In this document: in pieces, positions 39,556 to 55,500 of the stretch | Numbering within the stretch: position 1 is the first letter of the stretch | Layout: each line of letters starts with the position of its first letter | Origin: Xiphophorus maculatus | Lineage: Eukaryota; Chordata; Actinopteri; Cyprinodontiformes; Poeciliidae | Direction: 5' to 3' | Length of the DNA stretch: 64,000 nucleotides | Assembly: GCF_002775205.1 (NCBI RefSeq) | Contig: NC_036456.1 | Span: 12,923,463 to 12,987,462, forward strand | Translations under genes and position numbers: made by a program | Notes under the pieces: generated by a model | Seen by the model: only the letters and a program-made list of their open reading frames with translations | What the model was told of the DNA's origin: nothing | Database searches by the model: none

Positions 39556-42438
39556 TTACTTGCTGTGGTGGTAGAACCTCTGCCCACTCTGGCTGTGGGC
39601 GAGGAAGCTGTGACGGGGGGCTCCCTGTGGGGAGCTCTGAAACGGAGTCTGAAGACGCAAACACAAAATATCACAAAAAAATGTTTAAATTTTAAAAATG
39701 AGAGGTGACCCAGGAGGGAAGTGGGTGATGAGGAAGCCTCACCTTGGCTGTGGGGATTTGGACCATGGGTGTGGGCAGCAGACCTGAAGCAGAAGGATGC
39801 ATGGCAGAGGGATGCATGGGCCTCAAAGCTCCCTGACGGAACAGGAAACGGAACAAAACTACAATCACGTTTCCATAAAATGGAAGTTAAGGTCAACAGA
39901 AGTAACATTAACGTTGGAGTCAATGTTTCTGGGATTAGTACTAACGATTAAAACATTGTTACCCCGGAAGATCCAGCGTAAACAAAGGAGGGTGCCTGCA
40001 GAAAACAAGCCTGGTTTGTGGGACACGTTGCCATAGTAACCCGTAAGCTATGAGGGCAGACGCTGCAGGTCAAACTGAACTACGACTTAAACTGTAAGCA
40101 GACCGGGTTGCATTTTCCATCAGTAGTGAAATCCAAGCTGAATATGAATTTTTAGATTAAAAAATCAGAGTCGCAGCGACAGTCGAAACTGCTCATCAGG
40201 TAAGAACAAACAAACCCAGTGGTCTGGTAAATACATATATTCGGTGTGATTATTAGATTTGTTGTATAAACTGAACAGACTCGACTCACTGCATCTGTAA
40301 AGCCTGACTGCTGGTTGGCATGTTCCAGCTGCTTCTGCAGGGGTATCGAAGCTCCAGAGATGAATCCTGCAAGAGACGCACAGGTCGCAACTTTTAACAA
40401 GTCAAATCAATTTCTTTAGTCAAAATAAAGTCACGTTGATATTTTTCTGCTATTTATCTGGGAGCAGCTGCTTGTGCTCAGGTCAGCAGAACTCACCAGG
40501 CTGGGAGGGGAAGTGGCTGTGAACAGGATAGCCTGTCTGCTGGTGAGGGAGGTACTGCATGGCTTGGAAAGCAGATGCTCCTGGAGATCAAAATGTTAGG
40601 AGAAGCCGCAGTTCAGTGGAACAATGCAAACACACATTTAAAAATAATAATTTAAAAAAAAAAAAGCAAAGTAAACCAAGTTCCTCACCTCTGATCTGAG
40701 AACTGCTGGCGAAGCTAACGGGCACAGAGGGTCCGGGGGCGTAGGTGGAGGGGTGCTGGGATGCGGCCACGCCGTAGGGCTCGTGGACCCCCTGGCTGCC
40801 GCTGAACTGGCCGTGTTCTGCTGAGCTGGAGCTGAAACCGGGCGTCTGATAATGACGGGTCTGACACAAGAATGAGATGGAAGCTGAATAAAATAATCTG
40901 CTTCTAATGACACCAGACTTTTAGGCCATATAAGTCAGCCAGTTTTTTTTTTTCTCTGTAGTTCTGGTGTTTTTATTGTTAAACACAAACTGGTAGGTGG
41001 ATGATTTTATTTCAGCGTCCCATCCGGTTCTGTACTTACTGGGATGACGGAGGCTGGGAACAGCTGCTTGCTCCGCTCTCCCAGTAGGGCGCCGGGTCGA
41101 CTGTGACTCACTGGACTTCCTGGACAGACCGAACATTAAAGCTGCTGTGTTAGAAGAAGCATTTCCCCCATTATGCATTTCTTCTGCTTTTACTTGTAGT
41201 CAGTTTTACAAGCCGTGCCTGTAGAACCAAGAAGCCACGAAAACAGAACCCGTCTGACAACGTGAAGCAGGGTGAAAGGTGTCAAAAAGCAACAAATCAC
41301 GTCATCACCCAAAGAAATTCAAGACCAGACGAGAAACAAACACTGAAATCTAAGAGTCTGTAAATTACTGGAACAAAGACATTTCTAAGATCATTTTATA
41401 CAAATAAATAAAACATGGAAGAGTGATTAATATTCCCAGAAGTGCTCACTCTTCCGATATTACTCCAAGAATTGATAAGAATTCTTGGAATTCTTAGCTA
41501 AAAATACTATTCAGCTAAAAGTAATCCGGATGTCGGTTTGTCTTCTCACCTGGGATGCTGAGGAGGTGCTGTCCTGAGTGCATGGACAGACTGGGCTGGT
41601 AGCTGGCTGATGTCAAGGTTGTGATATCGCTGAAGAGGAAAGAGGAAAGCGGGTAAAACACACAACCTTAACCAGAGAATAATGCATCCCGACGGGTCGG
41701 TACCTCTGCTCCTTCCTGCGTCTCTTCTCCTCCTCGTGCAGAACTTTCTTAAGCTGTAGAAAAAGCTGATGTTTCTCTTCTTGGAGTCCCTGAAGTTTCT
41801 CCTCCATCTTCATGACCTGGTGTTAATGTAACCAAAAGATTTTTTTTCACAGAATCTGTTCTAGCTTAACATGCAACTAAAAGGCGCATAGTGGAGGAAC
41901 CACAGACACAGACCTGTTCTTTGGTTTCCTCCAAGGACATCCTCTCCTCGATTTCTTTTGTCCTCTTCCTCTCCTCCTCTTCTTTCAGCTTCTGCTCCAT
42001 CATTTTGTCCACCTCCTCTTCCTCTAAAAATTTTAAAACATGCAGAAATGCTTATGCATACTGAACCAGAAATGGTGGAGCAGCTATGGTATTTTATAAA
42101 ATCTTTTATAAGAAAGAAATGCTAAGCGACTGATGAGCTGTAGTGACCATGTTTGAGGGATCAAATTCAGGAAGTGGAAGATTATAACAATGCAAATTAA
42201 GAGTGAGAGAGAGAGTTCCAACTTCAATTGAATTTCAAATTAAGACAATTATTGGAAGAAAAAATACAGTTATGTGAATTTATTCTTGAAATTACAGTAT
42301 TCAGAGTTCTTCTGGCTGTTGGAACAAGTTTAATTTGTATTTACCTTGTCTCTTGCGCTCCCTCTCCCTCATTATATGCTTATGGAGGGCTCTGGCCATC
42401 GCGTTGGACAGCTTGGGTCTCTCCAGCAGGGCGGGCAT
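39556..42438 (-). CDS. gps2: G protein pathway suppressor 2, co-repressor subunit
   Basis: Coding exons from the start: 42438-42345, 42023-41914, 41816-41704, 41629-41550, 41119-41040, 40860-40689, 40580-40497, 40366-40290, 39832-39743, 39648-39556; 330 codons (human 327), phases consistent, all GT-AG. The product is a core subunit of the NCoR/SMRT-HDAC3 complex and an inhibitor of Ubc13-dependent JNK signalling. Residues about 1-110 hold MPALLERPKLSNAMARALHK and a long charged coiled coil with KMMEQKLKEEEER and KHQLFLQLKKVLHEEEKRRR, the region that binds NCoR/SMRT and TBL1. The rest is Gln/Ser/Pro-rich and low in structure, with AEHGQF, QKQLEHANQQSGFTDA and the C-terminal GQRFYHHSK, all matching GPS2. 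It is tail-to-tail with eif5a. Confidence 0.95.
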
Positions 42439-43189
42439 GGTGACAGGCAGCGGAGGGGCCAGCTAATATGTTTGAAAGGCACAAGAAACAACATGAGAAA
42501 ACTTCAATGCATGTAAGGATGTGTTCTTGTGAGCGCAAGATATAAAAAAAGGAATTAAAAATGTGCATTTCATATGGTTTAGTGCAGAGGATTCCTGGGT
42601 TACCTGTATGGTATAGACCTTAATGCCTTCAGGACTTCCTCATTTGTTAATCATATACATTTAACAAAGTGTTGGAAGAATTACTGAGAGGTTGCGGATC
42701 AAAGAGACATGACAGCATCACTACAACTGCAGATATGATGTAAATCTCTCTTTCTGAGTCTCTTCCTTTCTGCGTGTCCATAGCCTACTGTTGCTCACCC
42801 ATTTTTGGTGGAAAAAAAAATAAGTTCAATTGGGTTCTGCCTTAGGGTCGGTGTAAATTATACCAATTATCTGTATATACCTGCATACACATATAAGTTA
42901 ATCAGAAACAATGCTTTGTTTCATATCTTTTTATTATTGCTAGACGAATACACACTTGTAGTCAAACCTTAAATGCATGTTTACGGACAAAACTACGTCT
43001 AAACTACTGAAGAAAACCGAGTTAGCAAGCGGCAACGAGCTAAATGCTAACATCGGCTGTAGGTGTTATCAATTACGTAAAATGAACAAAGGCAGGGTCA
43101 TTTAAAATTCATATCAATGCGTCTTGATGTTATTTGCATCACATAAGTATAAGTAACTTTGATACATAAACTCTTTCTTTACAAATGTG

Positions 43190-43420
43190 ACGTTTTAGCC
43201 ATTGCTAGCTAGCTGCCGAGCTACGTGGCCCATCTTGTTGTATCCGTCTTAATGTGTCTTCGGTCTCACAGTGTTAAAACAACTGAAGAAAAACTTACTT
43301 TTGTCGATTTGCAATGCGTATAATATGAACCTAAATTTCAGCTGTTTTCAGCGTTTTACTCCGGATAACGCACTAGGAGGAAAGAAATAAAACTCCTTGT
43401 TTTTCTTCTATCTTTTTTAC
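43190..43420 (-). promoter_or_regulatory. Likely gps2 promoter / 5' UTR exon region
   Basis: The gps2 start codon exon has no promoter-like sequence directly before it. About 0.9 kb further upstream a block free of LINE sequence precedes the mobile elements at 43.4 kb. A 5' non-coding exon here is inferred; I could not fix its splice donor. Confidence 0.2.
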
Positions 43421-43566
43421 GGTTGGTAAGCAGCAGATGCATTGCCGCCACCTACTGGGCAGGAGAGTGAATGTCTCCGTGTGTAGAGGGGCAGGGCCCG
43501 GTTCCTTGGTGGCCCGCCTCCCTCGTAACCCATTTTTTTTCGCTTGTGGGCGTGATAGGTGGTCGC

Positions 43567-43899
43567 TCTTCTTCTTCTTCTTCTTCTTCTTTTCTATTAT
43601 GGCGGATCACAAGCAACTTTAAGGTGCATACCGCCACCTACTGTACATGAGTGTGTAGCAGCATTACTTCACATCTATTAAATTCTATTTTTTAATTTTG
43701 TAGTCTTAAGATAAATAAACAATGCTTTCCTTAATTTGTGAATATCTGTTATGTTTCCTTCATTTCCTAATATACCTTTAAGATTCCATTCATGCCCTAT
43801 ATTTCTAACTATTCTCTTTAATTCTTGCCTTTCGAGTTCATATGACTTACAGTTCATCAATATGTGTTCTACATTTTCAGGTGGTCGCTCCATGAACAT
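43567..43899 (-). mobile_element. 3' end of a LINE (I/Nimb-like) with (AAG)n tail
   Basis: A 73-codon minus-strand frame contains PPENVEHILMNCKSYELER, the H-x-C type motif found at the C-terminus of fish I/Nimb-type LINE ORF2, and ends FIYLKTTKLKNRI. Behind it come a 3' UTR (GCCACCTACTG-complement and GGCGGATCACAAG-complement words) and an (AAG)n tail at 43,567-43,591. It is 5'-truncated. A related CCGCCACCTACTG word recurs at 43,443-43,456, suggesting a second tiny fragment. Confidence 0.65.
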
Positions 43900-44497
43900 T
43901 TAACTTTTTAAATGTAATATATTTTTTTAAACGTAAAGGCAGTTTTTTAAATCAAATTTCTATTCCAACCACAGCTATCATTTTCATTCTGCACTTGGGT
44001 CCAACTGAACCATTATAAATCATGACAGAAGAATTTGTCCACACAAAGAATGCTGCAAACAAATCATATTATTTAAGGAGATAATTTAGCTGCCTGAGTA
44101 AAATCTTATATTGGAAGGAACTGAGGACGACATCAGGATGTGCTGGCTGTTCCCTGACAGGTCAAAAAAAGCCACATTTTGCATTTTCATATTTACTTCG
44201 CTGTTCCTAGTCATTTATTCCAGTTTTTGTAAGCATTTTCTGTTTTTAAAATTCATTAAGCGATCAACATTTTCATGTCAGTTATATATAACTCCTTGGG
44301 TGCAATTCCATCATCATTACAAACTGTCAAAGAATCTGAAGTTGAATTTATCCCAGGAAATGATTACAAGTGGTTAAGATACCTTTGTTGTTCAAATGAA
44401 CTATGAGCATACAGTTTTTCATATAAGGAGCAGCTTTAAATATAGATGCTTATCTTTTTTTATGGTGGAATTTACCATCATTCTGTTCCAATAGTAT

Positions 44498-45134
44498 TTG
44501 TTCCCCGCTCCCTGCCATCCAGGACATCTACAGGAAGCGGTGTTTGAAAAGGGCCGGGAAAATCACAAAGGACTCCACTCAGCCAGCACACACACTCTTT
44601 TCCCTCCTGCCCTCTGGGAGGCGTTACAGAAGCCTACGGACCAGAACCACCAGGCACCGGACCAGCTTCTTTCCCACAGCTGTCACGCTTTTGAACGCCT
44701 CCTGACATAAAACGTAAACTATAAGGACTGTACTCCCCTATCCTCTCATACAACAATAACACATGGTCTATCCTCACACACACACACACACACACATTAC
44801 GGACTGTTTTCTTCACACACACATACAACCTGTACATTTTATCTGCCATTATTTATCTTGTATTATATTATACACATATATAATCCATTCCCTAACATGC
44901 TTGCATATTCTGTATAATCTGTGCATATAGCTCCCATATTTATATTTATACACAATATCTATATCTCTTTGCTATAACCCCTTATAGTCCATACATACAT
45001 AGTCTTGTACATCTGTAAATAAATATTTATATCTCGTAGAGCACTTCTGGATAGATGCAAACTACATCTTGTTGCTTGTACTTGTGACAGTGCAATGACA
45101 ATAAAGTTGAATTCTATTCTAATTCTATTCTATT
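44498..45134 (+). mobile_element. 3' end of a LINE (CR1/L2 or Rex1-like) with (ATTCT)n tail
   Basis: The segment encodes a broken reverse-transcriptase C-terminus (words matching DIYRKRC, AGKITKD, LFPPALWEA across frames) followed by an AT-rich 3' UTR. It ends GACAATAAAGTTGAATTCTATTCTA, a common fish LINE 3' tail. Frames are interrupted, so it is dead. A CA repeat lies at 44,776-44,797. Confidence 0.6.
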
Positions 45135-46129
45135 AAACTCAAAAAGCAAAAGTGGGACTCAATACCTGAGCAGAACCAGTGACAGAAACATCTAAATCAG
45201 GGTTCAAAGAGTAACAATGAATAAAACACACCTAGACTTTCATTACATTTTTTATCAGGTATGGTAATGAATGGAGAGAAATAGCCAGTAATGTAGCTGT
45301 ATACAGAGATCAAATTGTGTTTTCATTAAAAAAAAAAAAGAAAAAAAAGAGAAACTTAAAAAAAAGAAGACGATTGCACCCAGCTTTACAAGACCTTTAG
45401 AATATAAGCCAACTAAACTGAACAACATTAACAATCATTATAGCGGTCAACAGAATATTCATACCACTGGAAGCAGATGATGGCTGTGTAGTCTGAATTC
45501 TATCATCCTCCTAACATCAGATGCAGGCAGGACGCTGTGCGCTCTTACATACTTTAATGGACGGGGAACGAAAAGACTCGCCACGTCAGACTCTTGTGCT
45601 AGGAAAACAACTGCTGCAAAACAGTTATCCTTTCACTCCATCAGGATTTCATTTCTAACCTTTGCTCAAAGCACATTTTTATACCAAGCAGGTCGACACA
45701 ACTGGGCAGCTAATAGTTACTTTTCATTATATGTAGAAGCTGATTTAAAATCAAGAGTTACTGCCTTTTTCTCCCCCCTCTCAACCTTGGAGCCACTGTC
45801 ATTAGTTGGAGCAACAGCCTAATTCTAAGATGATTAGATCCACTTTTTTTCCCCCTTCCATTAAACTATGATCAGTTATGACACTAGGAAAATAACTGGC
45901 CAAGTGACCACATCATGAGAATAGTTATTGAAGAGTGGAGGAAATACAATTCAGACTCCAGAATAATAAAGACGAATTCACCGAGAGCGCAGTGACGTAT
46001 AGTAGAGACGAAAGTGCAGTTGACATGTTTACTCTGGGATGTCTAGGCTGCAGAGCTGGATTTAATATTTAATATTTAAATGAATGAACGATGGAGGTCT
46101 CAGAAAGATGGGAAAGTGGCAGGAGGAGA
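45135..46129. other. Between LINE end and gabarap, including gabarap 3' UTR
   Basis: No coding frame was recognised. An A-rich run lies at 45,329-45,365. The gabarap 3' UTR must start at 46,129 going left; no clear polyadenylation signal was chosen. Confidence 0.35.
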
Positions 46130-48779
<2,650 letters not shown>

Positions 48780-49680
48780 TCACTCCTGGTTTAAAATCGA
48801 CTAGGTTTTCCCGTTCAGACAACGACTCTAACCGCTGACACAAACACACTCAATGCTAAGTAGCTTTAGCTCACCACAGCTGTTTTTTTTTTTTTTTTGC
48901 CACTGGCGGAGGGATACAATAACAACATGACGTAGACAAAGAGTCTAGTTCGTAGGGTGTAACTCAACACGTTTCCTCGCAGATACAATCAGTAGTCAGT
49001 CAAGTTAAACAGTGTATTTTGATGCTGGACGTAATTTTGTGGGATCAGATGCTCGCGGGATGGTTTTCCAAGGAACTATTTTATTTTTGTGAAGAGCCGC
49101 GCATGTGGACGCTGGGCAGGGCCGTGAGGAGGTATCTGTCCTTGTCATATGACCGAGGCCCAGCAGCAGCAGAGATGAAACTTCAAAAAACATCCAGTCT
49201 TACTTTTGGTTTTACTTATGAAATGCGTTGTGACTTGTTAGATGAAAGCAATATTATTTAAATGATTGTGCCCTCATTCAATTGTTCTTAAACAAACACA
49301 CTAAAAAAAAAAAAAAAAAAACATTTGCGGATTAAGGCCGTAGTACAACAAAAAAATTATTTAAAGCACTGAGACAGATTGGTAATTTTTAGGCTTGCTA
49401 GCTTGTTTGACTGTGCACGTTAACAAAAGAATAAAATAAAATTGTGTGGCGAGCATTAATTTAAAACAACCCTCCCCTTGTCCCATCATTATGCATTTAG
49501 AATAGTAGACTGTTACTGGGATTACAGAATTACATTTTGAATTTCTCACAAACTAGAAATTCATAACGATAGTATTTTAGCTATAACCAGGTTACCACTA
49601 TTAAAGACCAACCTCCTAAAATATATCCAAAGCAAATGCCAGCCTATTGCGCAAGGTAGTGACTCCATGACTCCCCCTGG

Positions 49681-49688
49681 TCATGTGA
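49681..49688. promoter_or_regulatory. M-box-like E-box upstream of gabarap
   Basis: TCATGTGA within GGTCATGTGACTTCCGC, about 930 bp upstream of the gabarap start codon. It is a second match to the MiT/TFE site; use is unproven. Confidence 0.25.
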
Positions 49689-49861
49689 CTTCCGCGTTAC
49701 AGGCATTATTACCTCATTATTGACAATGAGGCAGACTACAGAGACCTAAAAGGTTCGCTATGTGTTTGACAGTAAGTTCTGAAAGTGAGACAACTGATCT
49801 ACTTCAAACTGGAATTACATGTACAATTTTTAATTAACCAACTCTGTTGCACATTCTTCTG

Positions 49862-50035
49862 GACTGAAGTTTTTCTTTTTCATAACTACAGTGTATGTAG
49901 AAATAGTATCCTTATTGTACAGTATTTTTTTTATTGATTATATCTATAGTCACTTTGCTGCTGTTGCACAGAAATTTCTCACTGTGGGATAATAAAGTAT
50001 ATTTTTATTCTTTTATTCTATTCTATTCTTTCCAG
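49862..50035 (+). mobile_element. LINE 3' tail with (ATTCT)n
   Basis: The stretch CAGAAATTTCTCACTGTGGG followed by ATAATAAAG and TTCTATTCTATTCT is a typical fish LINE 3' end, similar in its tail to 45,090-45,134. No coding part remains. Confidence 0.5.
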
Positions 50036-51390
50036 CCAATGATTTGATTGGGATAGTTATACATTTGGACATTTTATATACATTTTATATATCGATGTCA
50101 TTTTGTTCCTTAAAATAATGTGAAAGATTAATTTATAAATAATCAGGGATCATCTTTTTTAGGCACAGGCAAAAAAAAAAAAAAAAAAGTGAATTAATTT
50201 TGATAAAGCATAAAGAGTCTAAAAAACTTTTATTGCAGTGGAATAATGACAAACTATGAAATCCAACATTTACTTTGAGAATATCCTTTTTTCTATGAAA
50301 TATTTCATTAAGTCAAAAGTGTCAGAAACAGAGTGGTGCCACAATTATTTGTAGTCCAAAGAATCTTCTTTAAAATAAATTATTGATTCAATTTAACGTC
50401 CACAAGTTACTAGGAATCGTTGTCTAAATTATGTCCTAATGCTGTACCAAACTGTCCTAAATGAAAAACTTTACATATTTGCATCTTGTTTTATTTGAAC
50501 ACCCTGGAAGAGGGTGTGTATACTTGAATTTTCTCTATAAGAAAAACCACTTAATGAATGTAACTATTCTTTAAATCCAAAAATTAGACTGGTTTGTAAT
50601 TTAATATTATACTTAATCATTTAAATTTTGGCACTGGACAAAATTACGTAGGCTCAATTTAAAGTCTCTTTGCAAATCTTTTTACACATAGCTTTCTAAC
50701 ATTTGTAAAGAGACTTTTTTTTTTTTGGACAAAATTAGTGAACAAATTTGTAACAATTATTGTAAAACGATGTTCTTGGGGGGCAAAGGAGGCTGAGGGT
50801 TCTAAACCACAGGATCCAGTTTAAAACTATGGTGCAAGAAAGTCTAGAACCCAATTCCTCTAAATTTCTTCATCCTCAGTCAGTCTTTCTGGGTTTGCTA
50901 ATATGCTTTGGGCCGTTGTCATGCTTTAAAACAAAAAAACAATAAAAAAAGAAAACCTCCATCAAATTATATTCTTTTAAAATAGTGTTAAATTCTAATT
51001 TCTAAAGTCTAACTTGATCACGGCGAGCGAGAGCTGCAGGTGAAGGCCCCGACTCTAGGAACCAAAGTTTGAAATAACAAAAACGATAACCTTTAATTTG
51101 TAACTCTAGATCACAACTAGCAAGCCGATTTTGTTTTCATTCATACCTGTAATTCAAAACACATAAAATAAGATCAAGTTTGTTCCTTCTTCATCCAGAA
51201 AAGAAGAGTCCGAGTACCACTAGTGTAGTTCTCCGCTCAGGCCACACGGTGGCAGCAGATCATCCAAACTGAATTCCAGCTTCCCCCCAACGAGCGGAAG
51301 CAATTACTTGGGAATAAAATACGAAGCCATCATGCTGTATTATTGTGAAAAGGAATGAAGCTGCATAAGTAGCAGGTCGATACTGACGAG
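50036..51390. other. Intergenic, nothing recognised
   Basis: AT-rich DNA with A- and T-runs. I see no exon, RNA gene or element with clear ends. Confidence 0.4.
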
Positions 51391-51393
51391 TGT

Positions 51394-51399
51394 TTTATT
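51394..51399 (-). terminator. Candidate ctdnep1 polyadenylation signal
   Basis: AATAAA on the minus strand (TTTATT on plus), about 1.17 kb past the ctdnep1 stop codon. The stretch between has no other coding content and fits a long 3' UTR. Confidence 0.4.
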
Positions 51400-52563
51400 A
51401 GTAACACAGACATGGAGACAGAGCCGATATGAAGCCGCTGTGAGCTTTGACGAAACTGACATTGTTCAGAAGGCATTTTTAAGATGGAGGGTCTTACAGC
51501 TGAACCCATACAATCTGGGGTGGAAACAGAACAGGGAAGGTTGTAAAAGAGTAATAATCTGCAAAAAAAAAAAAAAAGGTGGGGAATAAAGGTGTTAAAT
51601 GCAATTTCCTATTAGGTAAATCCAGGATGGCATTAAATGAGAGAGCAAAACGTCTTTTATGGAGAATTGATTCTTATCATATATCATGGTGGCAGAAAAC
51701 AATCATATGGAAAAGCGGCACGGCAGTCCACATATCATTAACAAGCCATTTGTTTTTCTCACAATGTTTAAGTCTTATTTCACCGAGTCCCATGAGGAGC
51801 TTGGGGGCAAAGAGCGATGATCCTGACAGGAAGTGGGAGGAAAAGATCTGTCCAGAAAAAAAAAAAGAATAAAAGGCCTGCGGATGTTTTATGTCAAGCA
51901 AACTCCAGCAAATTACAATATGTCAGGGAATCCATTCTTGTTGGGCAGACGAAAGTAGTACCTTAGAAATAAATGAATCAATATCTGTGGACAATGTTGG
52001 TCTAAAGAAAAAGCAACAATGAAAGGTTTATTTTTCTATGAACTGCACCGAGAAGGTTAGATGAGGCGGCTGCTGAAGTGCAATGATGGTGGCGGTAGAG
52101 GAAGAAATAATGACGTAGAATCGTCTTTGTCGCTTCGCTGATCCGCTTCTTTATCCCCACGTGGCTTTCAAAAAAGTTTAAAAAGGACTAACAAGCTCCA
52201 ACTCACTTACACAGCTCCCCTTCGTACTCGTACAGTCAGTATCAGGAGCTATAAGGCAGAGAGGCTCCATTTTGTTTTAGAAAAAAAATAATAAAAATTT
52301 AAGGAGAAAAAAAAATCAGAAAAACAAAACAAAACAAAAAAAACCCCCAGCCGGTTCCCTCTCCCTCCCCAGTAGTTCTTGGGTTCTGGTGATCCCGTAC
52401 TGTTCATCCCGAGTTAGGAGCTCACCCCAGCCTCTCCCATCTCCTCCAGAATACGTCTGGGAGGGCTGGTGGGTCGTCAGAGAGGGAAAAGAGGGCAGGA
52501 TGGAAACCGGCGGCGGAGAGGAAGAGGCTGCTTGACAAGCAACACGCCTCCCCATTCGGCCAA

Positions 52564-55500
52564 TCACCAGAGCCGGTGCTGGTGGAGGTTTCGACTGAGG
52601 ACGGAACGAACGTCAGCGGTGAACCTGCGACAAACAGAGACGGGAGTGACATGGGCAAGAGATTACAATAGATGTCTTAGAGAGATTTAAATGTTTTCAG
52701 AGAAAACATTAACTTGGAAATTACTCTGCTTCGTTTATATATCGACAAATATTAGCTGAAAGGTTTATGAATGCTAATGCACCTTTGATTAGTAGTAAGT
52801 CAAGCACTGATCAGCATATTTGATTCCTTGATGACGGCATTTGACAGAATTTAAATTGTTTCATAATTGCTGACTGCATGATATTTTTATTATGTGTAGC
52901 ACTTTGAACTGCCTTGTTGCTGAAATGTGCTAAACAAATAATCTTGACTTAACCCCGACTATCTTCAGCCCAACTCCGACCTCTCCTCCATCTCAATCAA
53001 ATCTTTTTTTAAATTTACACGGGTAATAATATTTATGAAACTAGAGTTTCCAATGTTCTAAGGTTTCATCCATTTCCATTCTTTGCAGAATTACCTTTCA
53101 CTGGGTTGAATACAGCTGCAGGTTTGTCTCTACCAGCTTTGCACCTTGAGACACTAAACGTTTTGCTTGTTCTCATTTGCAAAAAAGCTCAAACTTAGTC
53201 ATGGGGGGTGAAAGGCATCAATTTTAAAGCTGGGCTATTCCACCACAAGACTTCACTTCCATCTAAATCCTGCCAATGCAGCTGACTATATTTTATGGTT
53301 GCTATCTTTAAGACGAACCTCCGTCTTCCCACTTCTCTGGCTTGTTGTAAAGTTTTAAATAAACATCTTGTCACTTTCTGGCAATAATGATCACCTTTGG
53401 TCCAATTTTTCAATAAAAGGACAGATTTGACCAGCGTTACCATCTGCTTCTTCGAATAATGCTCTCCTTGTCGTTCCTGTCACTTTAGGAAGACTGAAAT
53501 ATTGTTTTACATCCTAACCCTCGTGGTTTGAACTTCGGCCCCTGATGAAACCAGTATGAAAATATCTCATTCTGTTTTTCCCCCCAGTCTTAAACACCAA
53601 CTGTCTGTATTACCTGGATTAAAATGGGATGGTCACAAGTTCAAAATGTCTGCTTTCAGGTGAACTTTGCTAAGTCCGTTACCTTAGTGCATCCAGCATA
53701 GGCAGCAAGTTTAGAAGTGCTGTGTCACTAGGGTCGCTGAACCAGGACTTAATGGGTATTGCATTGTCTGTAGGGCAGAAAGCAGCCAGTCAGTCGAGAC
53801 AGAGGACAGGACATGTTTCAATTTATCATTTCAAACAGGCATACCACTGAGTTCTCAGTCAGGCACAAATGCAATTAACGGAATATGAGGTTTGTAAAGC
53901 GTGTTAAAAAATGCCTCAACTACCCATCTCAAATTATTCATTACTACCTGCAGACTGAGGCTAAAACAAAAATAGATCTGCTTGAATTATAAAGGACCAA
54001 GGCATTGTCAAATCAAATTAGACATACTCAACCAACGGTGGCACTGATATTAAATTATGTATTAATCTTAATATATAATATGTTATCTGCTAAAGCTGAT
54101 TTCAACAACATTGGTAGATTAACTCATCGAGATAATTTCATAGTTGTTTAAAGAAGCAAGATTTGATGTACAAATTTTCTAAGTTTCGAAATGTGAATGT
54201 TGAACGAGCCTGCTGCTTATAGTTTAGCCATTAAATTAATTCTGTTTTTTTTTATGTAAACATCATAGTCTTGTGACATGATGATTGATTCAATCACTAC
54301 CTCCTTTGCCAGCAACATGTTTACAAAGCAGCCGACCAGCTCAGCTAATTAACAAGGCAACATCTGAAGACTGTTACTTTATATTAACGTTCTGATCAAA
54401 AAGTACTGGAAAACTATGATTATATTAAGAACAGATATTACTTTTATATTCTTAATAATAGTTTCATAATTTGCTGTTTCTGTGTGTATTAATAAAATTC
54501 TTGTCATAAATTTTTGATCATATCATGGGAATCTCACACAGGCCCATTTACAAAGTTTCAACCTTGAAAAATGCTACAGAAAAGCAAACAGGGAGCTCAA
54601 TTCAGATCACCATGGAGACCCCATCCTAATCACACTGCAGGTGATGTTTTGTTTGCAACATCACCAAGTTAGAGGACACTACAATAACCAGTCAGCTCTG
54701 CTTCTGCTTATTTTTCCAATGTGTGCCCTGCTGTTCCTTTTGTTGGGTTTTAGTTCAGGCTGCTTCCTTCTTCTCTTCAGCCTCTGACGGGCGCTGCGCC
54801 ACTGCTAAAAGGTTCAGGTTTGTGGTTCTCAAACTGTGGTATGTGGACCAGTGGTGGTGCTAAGTAAGCTTCACAGAAAGACCTGTGATGCAAAGCTAAA
54901 CAGCAGAGATGACCAAGAGATGAGAGGTTTAGCCACATTGTGACCTTGGCTCCAGACAGAAACCACTTGAAAGGGTTGTGCAAGAATATTTTAAGAACCC
55001 CTCTTGAAACTCAAGTGGCTGAGCCTGAGACAAGAGTCAGAGGCTTCTGCTGCACCAGCAACTAAAAATTATTGTAGTTATCGGTTATTCTGTTGATGGA
55101 TAAAAAAACAAACAAAAAAAACAATTGGCACATTCCGCAGATTTTTAACTGCTTAGGCCTTTTTTAAATATTAGAAACACATTAAAATATCAAAAATAAA
55201 TAAATAGCTCATTTCCTTTTCTAAATAAAAAAAGACAAACATTTTATTGCCTGAAATGCAATAGCAGCATTTTCTTCATGTTTGCTTTATTATTTGTAGC
55301 AAAGAAAGCATCTTCAGCTAAGGAAAAACAAGCACGTTTGACTACATTCACCAATATTCTGCCTGACTTTTCTTAATCTTCATACAGTTTCGGTTTTATA
55401 TTTAGTCTAGACTCTTAAAAAAATACTTGCAAAAGGTGCTTAATAGGATATTTTTTACTTTATTTTATTCTCACGGAATTTGAAGCTAAATCTACGCGAC

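Noticed and set aside
40588-40913. Overlapping minus-strand ORFs of 93 and 91 codons
   Set aside because: The first contains gps2 exon 6 read through into introns; the second is the same DNA in a wrong frame.
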